From the NCBI GenBank assembly GCA_040753915.1, contig JBFMDN010000010.1:1-64000 (forward strand): DNA of 64,000 nt, read 5' to 3'. The DNA comes from JBFMDN01 sp040753915 (GTDB lineage: Bacteria; Desulfobacterota; Desulfomonilia; Desulfomonilales; Desulfomonilaceae). Position 1 is the first letter of the stretch, and the number at the start of each line of letters is the position of its first letter. The notes beneath the pieces were generated by a model. The model made no database searches. It worked only from the letters and a program-made list of their open reading frames with translations, and was not told the origin of the DNA. The position numbers and the translations under genes are program-made. Of the stretch, positions 36,167 to 45,201 are shown one piece after another.

Positions 36167-36640
36167 TCACTTGGTCTGGAATATGCGATCGATCAGGTTG
36201 AGGGCGTACTCCTTGAATTGGGGTGTGGCAATCTCTTCGGCGCCTTCAGGCTTGTCACACCTCGCCAAAACGTTGCTGATAGCCTCCCCGGATTTGCGTG
36301 CCTCATGGCGCACTAGACCAATACGCTGATAATCCTCAAAGACGATCACCATCATCTTGGAATCGTGAACGAGACTGATGTGAATGTGACGGTTTTCCCC
36401 TTGCTGAAGCAATATGGAAAACTGCTTCTCACCCACCATGCGGGCGACTTCACGGGTGGCTGAAAACATCCCGGCCACCAGTGCCGCCATAGCGGTGGTA
36501 TTGAGGTAAGAAGTATCACCGGCCTCAGTGATTGACACTCCTTCCTTGCTGATGAGCATGGCCGTCAAGACACCCGACTTTTCAACCAAGTCCGAGAGGA
36601 TTTGTCTGATATCGCCTTTTCCTTCTTTTGGTTGATTCAT
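36167..36640 (-). CDS. roadblock/LC7 domain protein (MglB-like)
   Basis: A 157-residue roadblock/LC7 protein: GVLTAMLISKEGVSITEAGD, then the central helix LNTTAMAALVAGMFSATREVARM and HIHISLVHDSKMMVIVFED (each across the middle of the protein). It resembles MglB more than the shorter protein at 32.3 kb. It sits directly upstream of the MglA-type gene (11-base gap), the same order as mglB-mglA in myxobacteria, so it is the best candidate for the GTPase-activating partner. The ATG follows AAGGAG. Confidence 0.9.
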   Translation of the reverse strand: MNQPKEGKGDIRQILSDLVEKSGVLTAMLISKEGVSITEAGDTSYLNTTAMAALVAGMFSATREVARMVGEKQFSILLQQGENRHIHISLVHDSKMMVIVFEDYQRIGLVRHEARKSGEAISNVLARCDKPEGAEEIATPQFKEYALNLIDRIFQTK

Positions 36641-36665
36641 CTTTTGACTCCTTGGAGAGTGCCGC

Positions 36666-37418
36666 TCAGATGCTGGGATCCTCATCCGCAGGACTTGAGG
36701 ACGTCCGTCCGTCATCATCGTGGTGGCGAACCATCGCTCTCGCTTCGTCCCGCTTGCGTGCAGCTTCCATGAGGAGGAAGTCTCCAGGTTTGGCGATGGT
36801 GATCTTTTCAGGTTCGGTCCAGGGGAGATTCACAAAATTCCCTCCCTCAAAGGCGAGACATTTGAAAAGCGCCTCTTCGCCTTCCAGGAGACCGCATTTT
36901 GCGTGTCTCACCTCTCCTTTCTCGATGTATATCAACCCCTGTCCACCATCTTTTGAAGACACCTCCACTACCACCCGCCTGCCCGTCAACATAATGAGCT
37001 GCAGGTAGTCGAGTATGTCTATCTTATCGATAGCGCCTGAGAAGGCAGTATCATCCTTCGATGCTGAAAGCGCATCCGCCAGGAGATCAGGGTCCACCGG
37101 TTTTTCAAGGTAAAGAATGGCACCTTTCGTAATACTCAGGTGTCTGATGGACGGCCCCCCGAAGGCAGTCATGACGACTACTCTGGTACAGGGGCGATTC
37201 TCACGCAGCCAGTCCACCAAGGCCAGACCGTTGAGCCTTGGCATTTTAATATCGGTTATCACCGCTTCGAAATGTCTTGACTCCAGCACGGAAATTGCCT
37301 CTTCTCCATCTCCGCAGGTCGTCACCGAGTACCCGGCCCGCGTAAAATACCTGCCCAGACTCCAGACCTGTTCGGGATCGTCATCCACGATAAGAATAGA
37401 GTCTTTTCGGGTTTTCAT
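36666..37418 (-). CDS. response regulator with DUF4388 (PATAN) output
   Basis: A 250-residue protein. Residues 5-120 are a receiver domain (LIVDDDPEQ, phosphoacceptor Asp in VITDIKMPRLNG, Lys in EKPVDP). Residues 130-220 form a DUF4388/PATAN domain (IDILDYLQLIMLTGR, GLIYIEKGEVRHAKCG). A C-terminal serine/aspartate-rich tail follows. Phosphorelay input could thus be passed to the MglA/roadblock proteins encoded downstream (inference). Its ATG overlaps the stop of the upstream REC gene (ATGA). Confidence 0.92.
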   Translation of the reverse strand: MKTRKDSILIVDDDPEQVWSLGRYFTRAGYSVTTCGDGEEAISVLESRHFEAVITDIKMPRLNGLALVDWLRENRPCTRVVVMTAFGGPSIRHLSITKGAILYLEKPVDPDLLADALSASKDDTAFSGAIDKIDILDYLQLIMLTGRRVVVEVSSKDGGQGLIYIEKGEVRHAKCGLLEGEEALFKCLAFEGGNFVNLPWTEPEKITIAKPGDFLLMEAARKRDEARAMVRHHDDDGRTSSSPADEDPSI

Positions 37419-38029
37419 CCCCCGTTAGCCTTTCTCTTGAGGGTTTCTGCCGCGTCTTTTACCATGGCGCTGAGCCGATCCGCGTATTCGTCGATTATGC
37501 GACGAACCTCGGAGGGGTCATCCGCCACTGCGTACAGCTCCAGTCGCAATGCCCTGATGCCGCCCAGCAGGCCTGAAAGCCGATTGTGGACATGATGAAA
37601 GTCGTATCGGGACGAAAGTGGACGTGTCTCCAACCGAGAAGGTATTGGCGTAGCACCTCCTCTCAGTGGATCATTCGAGTCAAGCGCCCGTCGGGCAAGG
37701 TCAATCAGAGCTTCCGGGTCGTACGGTTTGGAAAGCGTCCCGAAGAGATCCCTATTGCGACCTTGCGTAAGAGGTGTTGCGGTGATGAGAATAGCGGCCA
37801 TGCCAGGTAAGCGACTCTTCAGATCCCCAATGAGTTCTAGCCCGTCACCGTCGGGAAGTCTCAGATCCACGATACACACCGATGGATGATACTCATCAGC
37901 CAGAGCAAGGGCTTCTTTGCAAGAACCGGCTGTGACTACGGTCAACCCTTCGATTTCCTGCTTCAGACTGAAAGAGGTGAAGTACACCAAGTTGGCATTG
38001 TCATCCACGATGAGGACGGTGAAAGCCAC
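37415..38029 (-). CDS. response regulator with a helical, DHp-like C-terminus
   Basis: A 204-residue protein. The receiver domain spans about 3-120, with FTVLIVDDN, the phosphoacceptor in CIVDLRLPDGDG, and a LSKPYD loop. The C-terminal 75 residues are helical and include YDFHHVHNRLSGLLGGI, which resembles a histidine-kinase dimerisation helix but has no ATPase domain after it. It may be a phosphotransfer protein. The start is GTG 38029, nine bases after AAGGAGG; an ATG at 38074 is worse. It overlaps the next gene by ATGA and opens the operon that leads to the MglA/roadblock/DnaA-like genes. Confidence 0.88.
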   Translation of the reverse strand: MAFTVLIVDDNANLVYFTSFSLKQEIEGLTVVTAGSCKEALALADEYHPSVCIVDLRLPDGDGLELIGDLKSRLPGMAAILITATPLTQGRNRDLFGTLSKPYDPEALIDLARRALDSNDPLRGGATPIPSRLETRPLSSRYDFHHVHNRLSGLLGGIRALRLELYAVADDPSEVRRIIDEYADRLSAMVKDAAETLKRKANGG

Positions 38030-38374
38030 AGATACCTCCTTCTGGTCTTTCGATCCTTCTGATGGAGACATCATGAAGCTCTTCCTACGCCGGGATTGGT
38101 CAACGATTTTCGGTCCAGAACATTCAGAGCCGTTTAGCTCACATTTGAAAGCAAGAGTAGTGCCATCATGCTACGCTGGACCCGATAACACAATTATAGC
38201 AGTAGTATCAATTGGTTGTCTTCAGTCGGCAATCTTCAGGGGAACGGGAAACGTCGCGTCTCCGAGGCTGAAATGTACGGTTTCCAAGCGCGTATTTTTG
38301 CCGATCTCCTGATATCCACAGGTTAGCATTATCAGCAGCGTATGGAAACCGAGCACTCTGAGACGAACACCGTA
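38030..38374. promoter_or_regulatory. intergenic region upstream of the REC-MglA-DnaA-like operon
   Basis: About 345 bases without a gene between the NtrC-type gene end and the first REC gene. It should hold the promoter of the seven-gene minus-strand set (38029 to 33690), but no clear -24/-12 or -35/-10 pair was found. Confidence 0.4.
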
Positions 38375-39772
38375 TCAGACTCCAGCATCAATTCCGAGGT
38401 TCTTGATGTGGTGAAATAGGGCATTGCGGGACATGCCCAGGAGGTCAGCCGCTCTTTGGCGTTTTCCGGATGATCGGCGCAGAGCCTCGACTATCAAAGC
38501 GCGCTTGACCTCAATGATCACTTCATTAAAGGTCCGGTTCTCCGGAAAGGGAAGCCTGTAGGTCCAATGCTCCCTGGACTCATTCAGGTCAAGGGACGCG
38601 ACACTCACAATCCCGTCCGGGGAAAGCATCAGTGCCCGTTCGATCACATTGCGAAACTCTCTGATGTTCCCGGGCCAGGTGTAGGTTTTGAGGGCCTCCA
38701 AAGCTTTCGAGTCGATCTTTGGCACGAATGAAAGGTCCATCTCGGCAGCGAGTTGTGCTATGATCTCGTGAGCAAGGATTGGGATATCCTCACTTCGCTC
38801 GCAGAGGCGGGGAACCCGAATGGACACCACATTGAGCCGGTAGAATAAATCAGCCCGAAACCTCCCCTCGGTCATTTCCTTCTTCAGATCCCTGTTGGTG
38901 GCTGCTATGAGTCTGGCATCAACGGAGACCCTTGCTTCTCCGCCAACCCGTGTGAAAGATCGTGTGTCGAGAAACGTTAATAGTTTCGCCTGTACCTCCT
39001 GTGGAAGCTCGCCTATTTCGTTTAGGAGCAGTGTTCCTCGCCCCGCCAGTTCAAGGAGGCCCCTCTTACGTCCACGCGCGCCGGTGAAGGCTCCAGGCTC
39101 GTGTCCGAACAGTTCCGACTCTGCCAGTTCCCGACTGACTGCCGCGCAGTTAATGGCAAAAAAGGGACCGTCTGCCCGTGGGGACCGATTGTGAATGAAC
39201 CGGGCCAAGTAGTCCTTTCCAGTACCACTTTCTCCGAGTAACAGGACGACACTGTCCCCTGCAGCCGCCCGCCGTGCCTTCTGAAGGGCTGAGCGCATTG
39301 CTTCCGACGGGTAGTCAACATCGGCACGTCCGGACAGAGGCTTTACCGGTAGGCTCGGATAAGGACGGCGATCCGCTTGTCGAAGCAGCCGCACTTCTTC
39401 GTCTCTTACACGTTCTCGCAGGGCGTTCCGAACGGAAATAAGGAGTTCGTCCACATCGATCGGTTTGGTCATGTAGTCGGTTGCGCCGAGTCGGGTAGCC
39501 TCAACCGCTGATTTGATGGATCCGTAGGCGGTCAGGATGAGGTACCGTGCGGATGGATGAATGTCTCTGATCTCCTTCATAAGGGTCAGCCCGTCAGCAT
39601 CCGGCAACTTGAGGTCCAACAGGACTACATCCGGGAAAAAGGCGTGGATGGTGTTGCGTACTTCGGCAGCGTCATGGGCTCCGGCAACCTGATATCCTTC
39701 TGCTCGGAACAGATATTCCAGATGCCTGACGACCTGTGCGTCGTCGTCCACTATGAGAATTGTTCCCGCCAT
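38375..39772 (-). CDS. NtrC-family sigma-54-dependent response regulator with altered Walker B
   Basis: A 465-residue regulator: receiver domain (1-120, Asp in VVLLDLKLPDADG), AAA+ domain (about 140-385) and a Fis-type helix-turn-helix (RQRAADLLGMSRNALFHHI). The Walker A GESGTGKD and the sigma-54-contacting GAFTGA loop are intact. The Walker B reads GTLLLNEIGELP, so the usual Asp of LLLDEI is Asn; the base sequence AACGAA shows this is not a misreading. This could lower ATP hydrolysis. The kinase gene 12 bases upstream is its likely partner. Confidence 0.93.
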   Translation of the reverse strand: MAGTILIVDDDAQVVRHLEYLFRAEGYQVAGAHDAAEVRNTIHAFFPDVVLLDLKLPDADGLTLMKEIRDIHPSARYLILTAYGSIKSAVEATRLGATDYMTKPIDVDELLISVRNALRERVRDEEVRLLRQADRRPYPSLPVKPLSGRADVDYPSEAMRSALQKARRAAAGDSVVLLLGESGTGKDYLARFIHNRSPRADGPFFAINCAAVSRELAESELFGHEPGAFTGARGRKRGLLELAGRGTLLLNEIGELPQEVQAKLLTFLDTRSFTRVGGEARVSVDARLIAATNRDLKKEMTEGRFRADLFYRLNVVSIRVPRLCERSEDIPILAHEIIAQLAAEMDLSFVPKIDSKALEALKTYTWPGNIREFRNVIERALMLSPDGIVSVASLDLNESREHWTYRLPFPENRTFNEVIIEVKRALIVEALRRSSGKRQRAADLLGMSRNALFHHIKNLGIDAGV

Positions 39773-39784
39773 TCGCTTTCTTCT

Positions 39785-41182
39785 CTATTTGACCAGACGA
39801 GATCGGAAAAACGGTGTCAGACTGGAAGAACGGAAGAATCCACAACTCAGGCAGCGCTCAGACCACTGACCGGTTTCGACATGAGATGCTCGCCCACGGA
39901 TCGTCCAGCAGCAGAAGCCGGTGAAAGAGGACCTCACATCGCATTCCGCACAATCGAGGTCCTCCTGAGATGGACAATCAACGGCTTTATTTCTCCGCCA
40001 ATCCCAGCAAGGGATTGCCTCTGGGCTCGGTAGAAGAATCCGGACTCTCGTTCCCTGGTTGGACAAGGAATCGACCACAACCACTCCTCCATGGGATTCT
40101 ACAATCTCTCGGGCAACGGTGAGCCCTAGACCGGTGCCTGATGCCTTGGTAGAGACAAATGCTTTGAATACCCCGCTCTGGTCTGCGGATACTTCATCCG
40201 GTATCCCCGGTCCGGTGTCCTCCACAAAGAGAGCTACTACCTTCCCCGTGAACCCCGGTACGAGTTCGACTTTTCCTGGCTCGTCGAGTTCCCTCCATCC
40301 GATGCGGATGAGATCCCCCTTTGAGCACGCGTCTACCGCATTCTGGATGAGACTTTCCAGCACACGAAGCATAGCGCGGTCATCCGCGACAACTGCGGAC
40401 GAGGCAGAGGCGCGAACGAGTTCCAGTCTGATGCCGCGCCTCATCGCAAGCAGACCGTTGGCATCCATGCACCGTTCCAACAAAGGCTCGACATAAATCG
40501 GCCTGGGGCTGGGTACTCGCGGAAGAGCCGCCTCAAGCAATTGGTTGACGGTCTTTGTGAGTGAATCCACTTCTTCCGAGATCAACTGCAGGATCTTTCC
40601 GTGTTGCGATGATTGGGGAACAGCTCTCTGCATCGTCTTGAGGCCCACCACGATGCTCGCAAGAGGATTCTTTATCTCATGGCTAAGACGCGAGACCATC
40701 TCGCCGACGAGGGCGAGTTCATCCGCTCGCCTCTTTCGCTCCCTGACTTCAACGGTCTCTGTGATGTCCCGAAACACGATAACGGTGCGATCGTCAGCTT
40801 CGACTCTGGTAGCGGTGAATCCGAACAACCTGATCGTTCCGTCCCGCAGAGTGACTCTGGTCTCCGTTTGATCATGGGAACTCCTGGCGAAGCCAGAAAT
40901 GTGGAAATCCGGAGCCACCTGATCCAACGTCTTTCCTATGATGGATGAGTCGACGCGGAGGAAAGAAAGCGCAGGCTGATTCGCAACCTGAATCTCCCTG
41001 TTCCGTCCAAGCACGAGCACTCCGCTACTCATGCTGTTGAAGACCTGACGCAAAAGTTCTTCGGATCGGTTTGCCGCTTCTCTGGCCTTCTTCTCTTCTT
41101 CAACGGCGTGACGGAGTCTGTCATTGTATTCACTGAGATCGGCAGCCCGTTGCTCAACACGTTTCTCAAGATCTTCACGCAA
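39785..41182 (-). CDS. PAS histidine kinase with C-terminal two-CW-like Cys-rich domain
   Basis: A 465-residue cytoplasmic kinase. A coiled-coil start (1-45) is followed by PAS (about 45-155), HisKA with the phosphoacceptor in LSHEIKNPLASI, and HATPase with VEDTGPGIPDE and GTGLGLTVARE. The last 75 residues contain CWDW, CPSQEDLDCAEC, FCCW and CLSC. That spacing resembles the two-CW domain, a small metal-binding signalling module. No membrane segment is present. It lies directly ahead of the NtrC-type regulator, so the two form a pair. Cys-rich input suggests redox or metal sensing (inference). Confidence 0.9.
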   Translation of the reverse strand: MREDLEKRVEQRAADLSEYNDRLRHAVEEEKKAREAANRSEELLRQVFNSMSSGVLVLGRNREIQVANQPALSFLRVDSSIIGKTLDQVAPDFHISGFARSSHDQTETRVTLRDGTIRLFGFTATRVEADDRTVIVFRDITETVEVRERKRRADELALVGEMVSRLSHEIKNPLASIVVGLKTMQRAVPQSSQHGKILQLISEEVDSLTKTVNQLLEAALPRVPSPRPIYVEPLLERCMDANGLLAMRRGIRLELVRASASSAVVADDRAMLRVLESLIQNAVDACSKGDLIRIGWRELDEPGKVELVPGFTGKVVALFVEDTGPGIPDEVSADQSGVFKAFVSTKASGTGLGLTVAREIVESHGGVVVVDSLSNQGTRVRILLPSPEAIPCWDWRRNKAVDCPSQEDLDCAECDVRSSFTGFCCWTIRGRASHVETGQWSERCLSCGFFRSSSLTPFFRSRLVK

Positions 41183-41200
41183 GCGTTTCCCCCTCCTTCG

Positions 41201-44200
41201 TTAGCTCAACCCTCTAGCGTGGAGAAGGAAGCTCCGGCCGGCTTCTCTCATCAACCTCTCGGCAACCTTCAGGATATCGGGAACATCGATCGGCTTCTCG
41301 AGAATCGCATCCACACCGCACTCAGCCATTCTTTCCGCATCATCTTGGTATATATCCCCCATATCCGTCCGACCCGTCAAGAGAATAAGTGGCGTCTTCG
41401 GCATCTGTTTTTCTCGACAAAAATTCTTGATCTGTTTACCTACCTCCCAGCCATCCAACTCCGGCATCTCCAAGTCACAAACGACGAGGTCCACGGGTGT
41501 CTCCTGAAACACCTGGAGACCTTCGTCACCCGTTGCAGCCGTGAACGGAATCTGTCCGAACTGCTCCAATCCCTGTTCAAGCATTTTCAGGTACGACTCT
41601 CGGTCATCGATGACAAGGATACGGAGCTTTAAGGGAACCCCCTCAATCCCGTAGGTTTCTCGTTGCGTTGTTGGCTCGGACAGGCCAGAGCTTTCCGAGG
41701 CGTTGTCTAGCGGTTTTCCGGTAATGTGTCCAGAGACGTCTCGTTCCTTACTGAGCGTGCTCTCTGTGTCACCTCTTTCATCCAGCACTTTTCTCACGGA
41801 GCAGAGAAGGTCCTTAGCATGGAACGGCTTACGGATGAATCCACGAGCTCTGCTCATCAGAATCGCCATTTCTGATTCTTCTGCCATAACACCGCTTGAT
41901 ATGAGAATTTTTGCTTCGGGATCTACCTTAAGGATCGCGTCCAAACATCTCCTCCCTCCCATCTCCGGCATGTTGAGGTCGAGAACAACCAAGTCTATCT
42001 CTTGCATCCTTTCCTGGTAGATTTCCACCGCCTTGCTACCGTTGTGCGCAGTGAACACTTTGTAGCCGACTCGAGTTAGCGTGTGCTCTAAAATTGCTCG
42101 TATGTTTTCCTCATCATCCACCAGGAGGATTGTCTCGGTTGCGAATGGGGGCATCTCTCCAAGGGGCATCGATGCATCAAACTTCTCTTCCTCTGAAACG
42201 GCAGGCAGGTAAATAGTGAATGTGGTTCCCTGCCCAGGTTCACTTGAACACGTAATATGACCGCTATGGCTCTTGATTATGCCGTAAACGATGGAGAGCC
42301 CGAGACCCGTCCCCTTTCCCTCCTCCTTGGTAGTGTAGAACGGCTCAAAGATGCGTGCGAGTACCTTTTCGTCCATCCCGTGACCGGTGTCGGAAACCCT
42401 CAGCAAGACGTATTCTCCAAGCTCCAACCAAGGATAAAGACTGGAGATACCTTCATCAACTGTGAGGTTCTCTGTCTTAATCTCCAGTATTCCACCTTTT
42501 GGCATGGCTTGGTATGCATTGATGGCAAGATTCAGCAGCACTTGTTCCAACTGAACCGGATCGGCATGCACTATTTTCAGATCTTCTGCCAAAGAGACCC
42601 TGATTTGAACTATCTTCGGAATCGTCCGTATTAGAATCTCTTGCACACGCTTTAACTGCTGATTCAAGTTAATGGGACGCAGTAAGCTCTCCACATTTCT
42701 GCTAAAGGTCAGGAGCCTTTTGACCAGATTGGCTCCGTCCTTCGCCGCCGTCTGTATGGCCTTTAGGGGAACGAGATCCGGGGAATTCTTATGTTTGCCC
42801 ATGATCAATTGGTCGGAATAGCCCAAGATAATTTGGAGGATGTTGTTGAAATCATGGGCGATACCGCCGGCAAGCGTCCCGATGGCTTCCATTTTTTGTG
42901 CTTGCCGAAGCTGTTTTTCCAAGTGCACTCGCTCAGTCACGTCACGCTTCACTGCAACGTAACTCACGATACTCCCGAATGGGTCTTTGACGGGTGATAT
43001 CGTAGCCTCTTCCTCAAAAAGCGTCCCGTCCTTTTTCTTGTTTACAAAGTGTCCCTTCCAGACTTCGCCTCTGAGCAGCGTGTCCCACATCTCCCTGTAA
43101 AATTTCACATCATGCTTTCCGCTTTTTAGAATACGGGGATTTTGTCCTATGGCTTCGTCATGCCCATAGCCCGTGACTGTCGTGAAATAGGGATTCACAT
43201 ACTGGATAGTGCCTTCCGGATCGGTAATGACGATGGCCTGGGCTGCTTGTTCAATGGCAATCATCAGGCGGCTACGCTCCTCCTCGATCCTTTTACGGTC
43301 GGTTATGTCCGTCACTAAAACCGTTGTCCCTGATTCAGGGATGTCAGGGTTCTGGGGGCTCATCATTACATTACCGAGGAACGTTGATCCGTCCCTTCTT
43401 CTCAATCGTGCCTCGAGCTCAATATGCCCTCCCTCAAGCATCTGTCTCCGAAATATCTCGCGGACGCGACGATATTCCTCTTCAGATTCAAAAAAGCTCT
43501 GAGCAGGACAGCCCAACAATTGATCCTCCTCACTCTCCGGGTGCCCGAAGATTTGCAGCATTGCCTTGTTTGCCCACAGGAGCCTTTCATTTTGAAAATA
43601 ACTGATCCCCGAAGGAGACAATGAAAGTATGTTCCTCAACATCTTCTCATTCTCACGAAGTCCTTCCTGAGCCCGAACACGGTCGGTCACGTCCAGACAA
43701 TATTCTACAATATGTGTTACTGTCCCTCCACTGTCCAAGACTGGGTATACGTAGATCTCTATGTTTCTCGGTCGGCCTTCCTTATCGTAATGAACATGTT
43801 CAACAACTGCAGGTTGCCCAGTCCTCTTCACTTCCTCCACAGGACACGGATGGTGCAGCCCATTACATGGCTCGCTCAGCGAATGGGTGGCGGAATAGCA
43901 GGTTGTTCCCTCGGAAACACCAGCCTTTGATAAAGCGGAGTTAGCTAGTTCAATCATGTAGCTTTCCGCATTGATCATGTAGAAAGGATGTGTCAGGGAC
44001 TCCAACACCGTTGAAAGAAGTGCGGTTTTCTTTTCAAGGGCTTTTCGATTCAGGTAGCAGGAAAGACCAACCGCTGCGAATTCGGTGAATTCCCTAATAA
44101 CTCCGACATCGCTTTCCGTGAATTCCTGTGGTTTGTTGGCTAGCCCCACAAGCCCAACAGCCTTGCCACTTATAACCATTGGGGCAAAAAGGACGTTCTT

Positions 44201-44977
44201 GAGAGCCACATGTCCTTCGGGCATGAATTCCATCCATTTGCTGCGGCGGAAGTCATTGTCGAAGACCGGTTTGCCCGTTCGGTAGGCATCGCCACGCAGT
44301 CCCCGGATCGGCATGGGAAGAGACTCATCGACTGTGCAGGGCAGTCCGCCCGCATCGAGAAACAACACCTCGTTTTCTGATCCGTCTTCGCTCAAGAGAG
44401 CCACGTACCCGGAAGTAGCTCCAATAATCTGCTTACACTTGTCGAATAGAATTCGAGATGCGTCTTCAAATTCTCGATGCTGGAGGAACGCTCTGGCGCA
44501 CTCTACCAATGCCATCATTCTCTCATTGGTACGCTTCTTGTCTTTCAGGGCTTCTTTCAGAGCACTATCCAGCGCCTTCCGGTCCGTAATGTCCCGCTCG
44601 TATACCAGTACACCGGCGAAATTACCTTGTTCATCGGCCAGAGGTACTCCCTTTCTCCAGATGTGCATGATTTTCCCAGCGGAAGTGATCATCTCGATTT
44701 CAACTTCGGTGGATTGTAGGCGATGCAGCTGGGAAAACTCCTCTCTGAAGACCGGGAGAGATGACTCCGTCATCAAATCGGTGATGTGCTTGCCGAGCAG
44801 TTCCTCTTGGGAATACCCGTAAAGCTTTGCTTGACTCATGTTGCACTCGACAATGAATCCCTCGGAGTCCAGGATACTCACTCCGTCAGGCGCAGACTCG
44901 AACAACAGACGGTATCGTTGCTCACTTTTTCTAAATTCCTCTTCCGTGCATTTTCGGTAAGCGATGTCGCGACTCAC
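41201..44977 (-). CDS. multi-PAS/GAF hybrid sensor histidine kinase with two receiver domains
   Basis: A 1258-residue soluble hybrid kinase. Domain order: PAS (about 15-130), GAF (about 160-305), PAS_4-like with a Cys-rich CNGLHHPCP stretch (about 315-430), PAS (about 440-555), PAS (about 565-690), HisKA with the His in GGIAHDFNNIL, HATPase with NLAINAYQAMP and DTGHGMDE, then two receivers with Asp in VVLDLNMPEMGG and VVCDLEMPELDG. No transmembrane segments are seen, so signals are cytoplasmic. It is 18 bases upstream of the two-CW kinase and may feed the same phosphorelay. Confidence 0.92.
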   Translation of the reverse strand: MSRDIAYRKCTEEEFRKSEQRYRLLFESAPDGVSILDSEGFIVECNMSQAKLYGYSQEELLGKHITDLMTESSLPVFREEFSQLHRLQSTEVEIEMITSAGKIMHIWRKGVPLADEQGNFAGVLVYERDITDRKALDSALKEALKDKKRTNERMMALVECARAFLQHREFEDASRILFDKCKQIIGATSGYVALLSEDGSENEVLFLDAGGLPCTVDESLPMPIRGLRGDAYRTGKPVFDNDFRRSKWMEFMPEGHVALKNVLFAPMVISGKAVGLVGLANKPQEFTESDVGVIREFTEFAAVGLSCYLNRKALEKKTALLSTVLESLTHPFYMINAESYMIELANSALSKAGVSEGTTCYSATHSLSEPCNGLHHPCPVEEVKRTGQPAVVEHVHYDKEGRPRNIEIYVYPVLDSGGTVTHIVEYCLDVTDRVRAQEGLRENEKMLRNILSLSPSGISYFQNERLLWANKAMLQIFGHPESEEDQLLGCPAQSFFESEEEYRRVREIFRRQMLEGGHIELEARLRRRDGSTFLGNVMMSPQNPDIPESGTTVLVTDITDRKRIEEERSRLMIAIEQAAQAIVITDPEGTIQYVNPYFTTVTGYGHDEAIGQNPRILKSGKHDVKFYREMWDTLLRGEVWKGHFVNKKKDGTLFEEEATISPVKDPFGSIVSYVAVKRDVTERVHLEKQLRQAQKMEAIGTLAGGIAHDFNNILQIILGYSDQLIMGKHKNSPDLVPLKAIQTAAKDGANLVKRLLTFSRNVESLLRPINLNQQLKRVQEILIRTIPKIVQIRVSLAEDLKIVHADPVQLEQVLLNLAINAYQAMPKGGILEIKTENLTVDEGISSLYPWLELGEYVLLRVSDTGHGMDEKVLARIFEPFYTTKEEGKGTGLGLSIVYGIIKSHSGHITCSSEPGQGTTFTIYLPAVSEEEKFDASMPLGEMPPFATETILLVDDEENIRAILEHTLTRVGYKVFTAHNGSKAVEIYQERMQEIDLVVLDLNMPEMGGRRCLDAILKVDPEAKILISSGVMAEESEMAILMSRARGFIRKPFHAKDLLCSVRKVLDERGDTESTLSKERDVSGHITGKPLDNASESSGLSEPTTQRETYGIEGVPLKLRILVIDDRESYLKMLEQGLEQFGQIPFTAATGDEGLQVFQETPVDLVVCDLEMPELDGWEVGKQIKNFCREKQMPKTPLILLTGRTDMGDIYQDDAERMAECGVDAILEKPIDVPDILKVAERLMREAGRSFLLHARGLS

Positions 44978-45201
44978 ATTCCACCGCCTTTTTTGGAGAC
45001 TTTGTAATGGTTCAGCCCGAATTGGACCTACGCCTCTTTCGCTTAGACCGTCGGGGTTGATTAATTGAGTTTTTGTTCCGCTCTTCGGGCGGGTGTTTTT
45101 TGAGGCATTTCAGGGTCTATTGTCCGATGGCTCGATTGAGGAGAGGTGCAGAAGCTCGACTCCCGGCACCCCATCCATTGGCTCAATCCGCCCTGTCCGA
45201 G

